This document shows positions 33,011 to 37,585 of a DNA stretch of 37,585 nucleotides, in pieces. The notes beneath the pieces are model-generated. The model made no database searches, had not been told where the DNA came from, and saw only the letters and a list, made by a program, of their open reading frames with translations. Origin of the DNA: Sphaerisporangium rufum (lineage in GTDB: Bacteria > Actinomycetota > Actinomycetes > Streptosporangiales > Streptosporangiaceae); the NCBI RefSeq assembly GCF_016863395.1, contig NZ_BOOU01000094.1, forward strand, positions 1 through 37,585. Reading direction: 5' to 3'. Made by a program: the position numbers and the translations under genes. How positions within the stretch are numbered: the stretch's first letter is position 1; each line of letters begins with the position of its first letter.

Positions 33011-33652
33011 GATCATCGTCGGGTCGTGCGTGGACACCAGCGCGGTGACGCCCTCGGACTCCACCACGCCGCGCAGCAGCGCCATCACCGAAAGGCCGGT
33101 CTCGGCGTCCAGCTGCCCGGTCGGCTCGTCGGCGATCAGCAGCCGCGGCGAGGCGGCCAGGGCCCGGGCGATCGCCACCCGCTGCTGCTGCCCGCCGGAC
33201 AGCTCGCCCGGCCGCTGCTCGGCGTGGCCGGCCAGCCCGACCAGCTCCAGCAGCAGCCCGACCCGGCGCTCGCGCTCGGCGGCCGGCATCCGGGCCAGCC
33301 GCAGCGGGGCGCCGACGTTCTCCGCGGCCGACAGCACCGGGATCAGGCCGAACGTCTGGAACACGTAGGAGACCCGCTCGCGCCGCAGCCGGGCCAGGCC
33401 GTCCTCGTCCAGGGCGGTGACCTCGACGCCGTCCACCCGGACGGTGCCGGCGTCCGGGCGGTCCAGGCCGCCGATGACGTTGAGCAGGGTGGTCTTGCCC
33501 GAGCCGGACCGGCCGACCAGCGCCACCATGGTGCCGGGGGTGAGGTCGAACGACACGTCCCGCAGGGCGTGCACGGTGGCCGCCCCGGTGCCGTAGGTCC
33601 GGTGCACGCCGCGCACGCTCACCAGCGGCCCGGCCGCGGGTCCGGCGCTCAC
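32948..33652 (-). CDS. LolD/MacB-type ABC ATPase
   Basis: 234 residues. GTG 33652 overlaps the stop of the preceding ATPase (GTGA). It has Walker A GRSGSGKTT, Q-loop VFQTFGLIPVLSAAENV, signature LSGGQQQRVAIARAL, Walker B LLIADEPTGQLD and the switch His in VSTHDP. It matches the MacB/LolD/FtsE class that drives FtsX-type permeases, as expected from the two permeases that follow. It is standard length for the class, unlike its longer neighbour. Its 3' end is the source of the 60-bp tandem repeats. Confidence 0.93.
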   Translation of the reverse strand: MSAGPAAGPLVSVRGVHRTYGTGAATVHALRDVSFDLTPGTMVALVGRSGSGKTTLLNVIGGLDRPDAGTVRVDGVEVTALDEDGLARLRRERVSYVFQTFGLIPVLSAAENVGAPLRLARMPAAERERRVGLLLELVGLAGHAEQRPGELSGGQQQRVAIARALAASPRLLIADEPTGQLDAETGLSVMALLRGVVESEGVTALVSTHDPTMIALADRVIRIRDGRLDGQEAP

Positions 33653-34581
33653 GGCCGCTCGCCGAGGTCGGGGTGGATGGTGACGTGGTCGGCCTCCAGC
33701 GCCAGCCGGACCCGGCGTGTTAGCGCTAACGCCTCGCGGTAGTCGCGGGGCACCTGCACCCGCCCGGCCCGGTCCATCACGGCGTACTCCTCGGCGATCA
33801 CGTGGGTGCCGCCGTCGTCGGCGGTGGCGGTGCGGCGCAGCACCTCGCTGCTGGTGCGCCCGTCGCGGATCGCCACCGTCCGCTCCACCTGGCCGCTGAC
33901 CTCCGGGTCGTGGGTCACCACGACGACGGTGACCCCGAGCCGGCGGTTGACGTCCCGCAGCGCCGCGAAGACCTGCGCGGCGGTCGCGGTGTCCAGCTCG
34001 CCGGTCGGCTCGTCGGCGAGCAGCACGCGGGGCTCGTTGGCCAGTGCCACCGCGATGGCCACCCGCATCTGCTGCCCGCCGGACAGCTGGCCGGGCCGCC
34101 GGTCGGCGCAGTCGGCCACACCCAGGGTCTCCAGCAGCTCGGCGGCGCGGGCGCGGCGCACCTTGGCGGGGGTGCGGGCCGCCGTCATCGGCAGGTCCAC
34201 CATCTGCCGGGCGGTCAGGTAGGGGATGAGGTTGGCGGACGTCTGCTGCCGGACGAACCCGACGGTGTGCCGCCGGTAGCGCACCCGGTCGGCCCGGGAC
34301 ATCGCCAGCAGATCCCACCGGTCGACGCGCGCCCGCCCGGCGGTGGGGGCGTCCACCCCGGCCAGGATGGACAGCAGCGTCGACTTGCCCGACCCCGAGG
34401 CGCCGACGACGGCGATCATCTCGCCGCTCTCGACCAGCAGGTCCAGCCCCTGCAGCGCCTGGACCTCGATCGATCCGGACTGGTAGATCCGCACCAGGTT
34501 CTCGCAGACGATCAGCGAGTCGCGCCCGAACTCCGGTGCTCGCGGCGGCGGCTGCGGCAGGGACAGCGGCGTGATGGGCAT
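33649..34581 (-). CDS. MacB-type ABC ATPase with C-terminal AbrB-like domain
   Basis: 310 residues from ATG 34581, with AAGGAG about 7 bases upstream. The ATPase core (~25-250) has Walker A GASGSGKST, Q-loop VRQQTSANLIPYLTARQ, signature LSGGQQMRVAIAVAL, Walker B LLADEPTGELD and VTHDP. A ~60-residue extension follows. Its part EEYAVMDRAGRVQVPRDYREAL (split here only by description) resembles the SpoVT/AbrB/MazE swapped-hairpin fold, which normally binds DNA or mediates dimers. The extension contains the palindrome GTTAGCGCTAAC, read as Leu285 (TTA), Ala and Leu287 (CTA), both rare codons here. It heads the four-gene operon, coupled by GTGA to the second ATPase. With two ATPases and two permeases, a heteromeric transporter is likely. 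Confidence 0.88.
   Translation of the reverse strand: MPITPLSLPQPPPRAPEFGRDSLIVCENLVRIYQSGSIEVQALQGLDLLVESGEMIAVVGASGSGKSTLLSILAGVDAPTAGRARVDRWDLLAMSRADRVRYRRHTVGFVRQQTSANLIPYLTARQMVDLPMTAARTPAKVRRARAAELLETLGVADCADRRPGQLSGGQQMRVAIAVALANEPRVLLADEPTGELDTATAAQVFAALRDVNRRLGVTVVVVTHDPEVSGQVERTVAIRDGRTSSEVLRRTATADDGGTHVIAEEYAVMDRAGRVQVPRDYREALALTRRVRLALEADHVTIHPDLGERP
33719..33730. promoter_or_regulatory. LacI-operator-like palindrome inside the ATPase gene
   Basis: GTTAGCGCTAAC is a perfect 12-base palindrome with the shape of actinomycete LacI-family operators. It lies within coding sequence and forces the rare codons TTA and CTA. It could be a real intragenic operator or chance. Confidence 0.3.
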
Positions 34582-34623
34582 CCCGCTCCTTCCGCCCGGC
34601 TTCGCGCCGGTTCCGGGGCAGAC

Positions 34624-34629
34624 TCTATA
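34624..34629 (-). promoter_or_regulatory. Possible -10 of the four-gene ABC operon
   Basis: TATAGA on the minus strand lies 43 bases before the first ATPase start. I see no convincing -35 at 17-18 bases. Confidence 0.3.
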
Positions 34630-34734
34630 GCCTGGTGCGCCCCGGGCGAAGGTGTGCTCACCGGATGAACGGAGCGGTGCCGGCCCTCCCGGTGCGGGCC
34701 GCCGTCCCGGCCTGGTCCCGGACGACGCCGCGAC

Positions 34735-34792
34735 GGCCTGATCCCGGACGCCCGGTGGCCGAGGCCGCCGGGCGTCCGGGATGGACCAGGCC
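34735..34792 (-). terminator. Strong terminator after the RibD-like gene
   Basis: ATCCCGGACGCCCGG pairs perfectly with its complement (34741-34755 with 34768-34782) around a 12-base loop. An outer GGCCTG/CAGGCC stem extends it. It separates the RibD-like gene from the ABC operon on the same strand. Confidence 0.8.
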
Positions 34793-34820
34793 GATCCACG
34801 TCGGTCCGGGTCGGTCCGGG

Positions 34821-35438
34821 TCAGTCCAGGGCGAAGGTGCCGGTGGTCAGCTCGCCGGCCGGGCGGTAGGTGGCGATCGTGACGCCGGTGCCCGACACCT
34901 TGTGGTCGGCCAGCGTGAGCCCCGCCGGGACGGTTCCGGCGCCGAACAGGCGCTTGCCCGTGCCGATGAGGACCGGGAAGACCAGCAGGTGGAACTCGTC
35001 CACCAGCCCGTGGCGCAGCAGCGTCTGGATCAGGTCGCCGCTGCCGTGCACCTGCAGCTCGGGCCCGTCCTGCTCCTTGAGCGCGGCGACGCCCTCGGCC
35101 ACGTCGCCCTCGATGAGGACCGAGTTGCGCCACTTGAGCTCGGGCCGGCCCCGCGAGGCGACGTACTTCGTCGCGTCGTTCAGCGGCTTGGCGCCGGCCT
35201 CCTCCGGGGCGTGCGGCCAGTAGGCGGCGAAGATGTCGTAGGTCTTGCGGCCCAGGACCAGGTCGAACGGCGGGCTCATGAAGCTCTCCATGGCCTGGCC
35301 CAGCGTCTCGTCCCAGTAGTTCACCGTCCAGCCGCCGTGCGCGAAGCCGCCGCTGTCGTCCTCGCCGGCTCCGCCCGGAGCCTGCATGACGCCGTCGAGG
35401 CTGACGAAGGTGGTGACGATCAGCTTTCTCATGGTCAT
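34821..35438 (-). CDS. RibD/dihydrofolate-reductase-fold protein
   Basis: 205 residues from ATG 35438 (AAGGA just upstream; ATG 35432 is an equal alternative). The sequence follows the RibD C-terminal/DHFR-like family: MRKLIVTTFVSLDGVMQAPGG, then PFDLVLGRKTYDIFAAYWP, LQVHGSGDLIQTLLRHGLVDEFHLLVFPVLIGTGKRLF, and a final beta-hairpin ending FALD. GSGD and the LGRKTYD region form the NADPH-binding part in RibD reductases. Stand-alone members of this family are reductases of unknown substrate, common in actinomycetes; a role in riboflavin synthesis is unlikely without the deaminase half. A terminator follows, so it is probably transcribed alone. Confidence 0.88.
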   Translation of the reverse strand: MTMRKLIVTTFVSLDGVMQAPGGAGEDDSGGFAHGGWTVNYWDETLGQAMESFMSPPFDLVLGRKTYDIFAAYWPHAPEEAGAKPLNDATKYVASRGRPELKWRNSVLIEGDVAEGVAALKEQDGPELQVHGSGDLIQTLLRHGLVDEFHLLVFPVLIGTGKRLFGAGTVPAGLTLADHKVSGTGVTIATYRPAGELTTGTFALD

Positions 35439-35859
35439 TCCGTCCTTTCGATCGGTCCGTGACGCGCGGCCGCACCGTCGGGCGGTCCGCGCGTCCAGGC
35501 GCCGGCCATGTCGTCCGACCGCCCCCGGGCTCCAAAGGCTGGTACCGAACACTGCTTTTGTCAAGACCATTTCAATTGTCGGCTGCTGCCTCTCCTGCCC
35601 GATCGTCCCAGGTCCAAACGCCGCACGCCCGCAAGCGGCCGCGCGCGGCGCTGTCCGGCACCGGACGCACCAGGCCCGGCGGACGCGCTTCCCGCGATGT
35701 AGGCCGCCGTTTCCTACCGCCGCGGAGGTAGCCCCGAACGCCTTCGCCGGGAGGACGACGCGCCGCCGCGCGCCCGCCACCATCGTTGAGCGAGGGCGGG
35801 CCGAGACGAAGGGCGGCGGCGCACGGCCCCTGCCGGGCCCCGCCTCAGGAGGCGCGAAC
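35439..35859. other. Divergent intergenic region
   Basis: 421 bases between the RibD-like gene (minus) and the tautomerase-YHS gene (+). An AT-richer pocket at about 35540-35585 contains TTGACA on the minus strand (35564-35559), a perfect -35 toward the RibD-like gene, followed at 17 bases by only a weak -10 (CAGCCT). No clear + promoter is seen. Open frames here look like Arg/Pro-rich noise. Confidence 0.45.
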
Positions 35860-36462
35860 ATGTTGTTCATCGAGGTGCTGGTGCCCAAGGGCGCCATCGG
35901 CGAGGAGGAGCGGCGGCGGATCGCCGCCGGGCTGACGGCGACGCGGCTGCTGGCGGACGCGGAAGGGCACGCCACCGATCCCGGGGTGATGGAGTTCATG
36001 GACTCGCTCACCGACGTGGTCGTCCGGGAGGCGGACACTTGGTACTCCGGCGGCGTACCGCTCGGCCCGGGCGCGCCGCCGCGGTACGTGGTGAACGTGC
36101 ACAGTGGCGCCTGGGGCAAGGAGATGAGCGAGACCCTGATCACCCGGATCACCGAGCGGCTCGCCGGGGTGGACGGCGGCCGGGACGGCGAACCGGACGT
36201 CCTGGTGAACGTCCTGCCCGTCCCGCAGGGAAGCTACGGGTTCGGCGGCCGGGTCCGCCGGGCGTCCGACCTGCTGGAACTGATCGAGCAGGCCACGACC
36301 GGCCCTGCCGGACCGGTGCCGGACGGCATGGTCGTGGACCCGGTGTGCGGGGCGACGGTACCGCGCGCGGACGCCGTCATCCTGGAGGCCGGCGGTGAGA
36401 CCTTCGGCTTCTGCTGCGCGCACTGCCGGGGGCACTTCGTCAAGCGGCGCGCCCGGGCCTGA
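35860..36462 (+). CDS. Tautomerase-like protein fused to a YHS domain
   Basis: 200 residues from ATG 35860, with AGGAGG 7 bases upstream. Residues 1-~145 read like a tautomerase/4-oxalocrotonate-tautomerase-type protein with a duplicated beta-alpha-beta unit (MLFIEVLVPKGAIGEEERRR; then PPRYVVNVHSGAWGKEMSETLITRITERLAG), but Leu follows the initiator Met where the catalytic Pro-1 is expected. Residues ~157-196 form a YHS-type metal-binding domain (VVDPVCGATV ... FGFCCAHCRGHF) with four Cys. YHS domains bind copper or other soft metals, or occur in oxygenases. The fusion may sense or carry metal; no enzyme activity can be claimed. A hairpin follows directly. Confidence 0.75.
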   Translation: MLFIEVLVPKGAIGEEERRRIAAGLTATRLLADAEGHATDPGVMEFMDSLTDVVVREADTWYSGGVPLGPGAPPRYVVNVHSGAWGKEMSETLITRITERLAGVDGGRDGEPDVLVNVLPVPQGSYGFGGRVRRASDLLELIEQATTGPAGPVPDGMVVDPVCGATVPRADAVILEAGGETFGFCCAHCRGHFVKRRARA

Positions 36463-36466
36463 CCGG

Positions 36467-36496
36467 GCGCCCCGGACGGGGCCCCGGGCGGGGCGC
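36467..36496 (+). terminator. Hairpin after the tautomerase-YHS gene
   Basis: GCGCCCCG and CGGGGCGC pair (8 bp) around a loop that itself holds GGGGCCCC, starting 5 bases after the stop codon. Confidence 0.55.
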
Positions 36497-36518
36497 GGCA
36501 CGCGCAGGCCGGTCACCG

Positions 36519-36524
36519 TACGAT
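36519..36524 (+). promoter_or_regulatory. -10 hexamer of a probable leaderless promoter
   Basis: TACGAT ends 6 bases before the GTG start of the PhzF-family gene, and that gene has no ribosome site. Transcription probably starts at the GTG. The -35 is not recognisable. Confidence 0.5.
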
Positions 36525-36530
36525 CGTCGG

Positions 36531-37514
36531 GTGCCCGACGCCCCGGTGAACGACGGAGGGCCGGCCGTCACGATCGTGCGGGCCTGCCTGCGGGACGGCG
36601 CCGGCGGCAGCCCGACCGCGGTACTGGCCGAGACCGGCCCGACGGAGACCGTCCTGGCTGAGCCCGGGCTGGCCGAGACCGGCCTGACCGACGCCGGACG
36701 CCGCGCCGTGGCCGGCCGGGCGGGCACCTCGCACGCCGTCTTCGTCGCGGCCGAGGACACCGGCCCCGGCGGCGCGCGCGTTTCGCTGCGCTTTTTCACC
36801 GCCACCGGAGAACTGCCCGCCTGCGGCCACGGGACCATCGCGGCGCTGGCGTTCCTGGCCGCCCGCGCCGGGGACGGCGAGTGGCGGGGCGCCGTGCGCA
36901 CCCGCGGCGGCGTCCTGGCCGGCCGGGCCGCCAGGGTGGCCGGCCACCGGTTCGCGGCCGCCTTCGAACCCGGCCCGGTCGAACTGCCGGGTCGGCCCGG
37001 GCCGCCAGGGCCGCCAGGGCCGCCCGAGCCGCCCAGGCCGGTCGAGCCGGACGCGGGCGGGTACGGCGCCGTGCTGCGGGCACTCGGCGCCGCGCCCGGC
37101 GTGCTGCGGCCGGGCGCCCGGGTCGCCGTGCTGGGCCGCCCGCGGCTGCTGGTCCCGGTGGCGAGCCGGGCCGCCCTCGCCGCCCTGGCGCCGGACTTCG
37201 CCCGGCTGCGCGAGGCCTGCGACCGTCTCGACCTGCTGGGCTGCTACGTCTACAGCCCGCCGCAGGCCGGCGGCCGGCTCGCCGCCCGGATGTTCGCGCC
37301 GTCGATCGGCGTCCCGGAGGACATCGCCAACGCCAACAGCACCGCCTGCCTGGCCGCCCACCTCGCCGGGCAGGGCGTGCCGGCCGTCACCGCCGACATG
37401 GGCGACGCGCTCGGCGCGCCCGCCACCATCACCGCCGAGGTGCGGCCGGACCCGACCGGCCCGCGGATCCACCTCGGCGGCACCGCCGCGATCAGGCCGG
37501 CCGAACGCCGCTGA
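36531..37514 (+). CDS. Atypical PhzF-family protein
   Basis: 327 residues from GTG 36531. The two-lobed PhzF isomerase/epimerase fold is recognisable by GSPTAVLAE near the N-terminus, SLRFFTATGELPACGHGTIAA (~88-108) and the second-lobe turn GVPEDIANANSTACLAAHL (~260-278). Two features are unusual. Where PhzF has SETAFV, whose Glu is the catalytic acid/base, this protein has TSHAVFV. The usual EDPATGSA reads EDIANANSTA. So the PhzF reaction itself is doubtful, and a different isomerase activity or none is possible. A GPPGPPGPPEPP run (~156-168) links the lobes. No phenazine genes are nearby, so the family name should not be read as a pathway. Confidence 0.82.
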   Translation: MPDAPVNDGGPAVTIVRACLRDGAGGSPTAVLAETGPTETVLAEPGLAETGLTDAGRRAVAGRAGTSHAVFVAAEDTGPGGARVSLRFFTATGELPACGHGTIAALAFLAARAGDGEWRGAVRTRGGVLAGRAARVAGHRFAAAFEPGPVELPGRPGPPGPPGPPEPPRPVEPDAGGYGAVLRALGAAPGVLRPGARVAVLGRPRLLVPVASRAALAALAPDFARLREACDRLDLLGCYVYSPPQAGGRLAARMFAPSIGVPEDIANANSTACLAAHLAGQGVPAVTADMGDALGAPATITAEVRPDPTGPRIHLGGTAAIRPAERR

Positions 37515-37532
37515 TCGGGACCCGCACCCCGG

Positions 37533-37556
37533 ATGCCGGAACGGCGAGCCCGGCAT
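37533..37556 (+). terminator. Weak hairpin after the PhzF-family gene
   Basis: ATGCCGG and CCGGCAT pair (7 bp) around a 10-base loop, 19 bases past the stop codon. Confidence 0.35.
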
Positions 37557-37585
37557 GGCAGGTTCTCCCGGTGACCTCTGGCGCC

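Noticed and set aside
36531-37514. Phenazine biosynthesis gene
   Set aside because: Only the PhzF fold is shared. The key Glu is missing and no other phz gene is present.

Overview
The window is high-GC DNA from an actinomycete. Signals for this are GTG/TTG starts, GTGA/ATGA gene overlaps, leaderless-looking promoters, Tat and long Ala-rich signal peptides, a CUT1 sugar importer without its own ATPase, and very rare TTA codons. The mix of large RHS/LamG exoproteins and ricin-lectin-tailed secreted enzymes suggests a Streptosporangiaceae-like soil genus, but that placement is inference.

Layout. 3-674: 3' end of a HerA/FtsK-like ATPase gene, then a terminator. 1048-11575: a secreted-protein operon with a DNRLRE/triple-LamG protein, a 19-codon ORF, and a 2105-residue RHS/YD-repeat protein whose last ~60 residues are a glycine-rich hydrophobic segment. 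Two hairpins separate it from a convergent secreted CE1-type esterase with a ricin-B lectin tail (11792-13162, minus). 13825-16351: a small membrane protein, a clear ZTP (pfl) riboswitch in front of folD, and a two-gene unit resembling an antitoxin/nucleotidyltransferase pair in which the nucleotidyltransferase is broken by two frameshifts. 16425-18857: an MFS exporter divergent from a tetR-VOC (glyoxalase-fold) operon, with twin operators between them. 18865-26295: a carbohydrate locus with a LacI regulator, a substrate-binding lipoprotein, two permeases, and a convergent GH95 alpha-L-fucosidase with a ricin lectin tail. 26786-34581: a minus-strand operon of two ATPases and two giant FtsX/MacB-type permeases. 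The first ATPase ends in an AbrB-like domain, and the ATPase-permease junction carries 60-bp tandem repeats. 34821-37514: a RibD/DHFR-fold protein, a tautomerase-YHS fusion, and an atypical PhzF-family protein.

How genes work together. LacI probably represses the sugar importer next to it, and the GH95 enzyme would release fucose from glycans outside the cell. TetR probably represses both itself (its operator fills the -35/-10 spacer) and the exporter. ZMP/ZTP build-up, which signals 10-formyl-THF shortage, should switch on folD. In-frame TTA codons in rhs, the esterase, the exporter and the AbrB-tailed ATPase suggest developmental (bldA-like) control of the secreted and efflux functions.

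Most noteworthy points: the coupled 19-codon ORF and orphan RHS C-terminus, the AbrB-tailed ATPase with a LacI-like palindrome spelled in rare codons, the 60-bp repeats carrying a possible 48-codon linker ORF, and the tautomerase-YHS fusion that lacks Pro-1. No rRNA, tRNA, CRISPR array, insertion sequence or integrase was seen.
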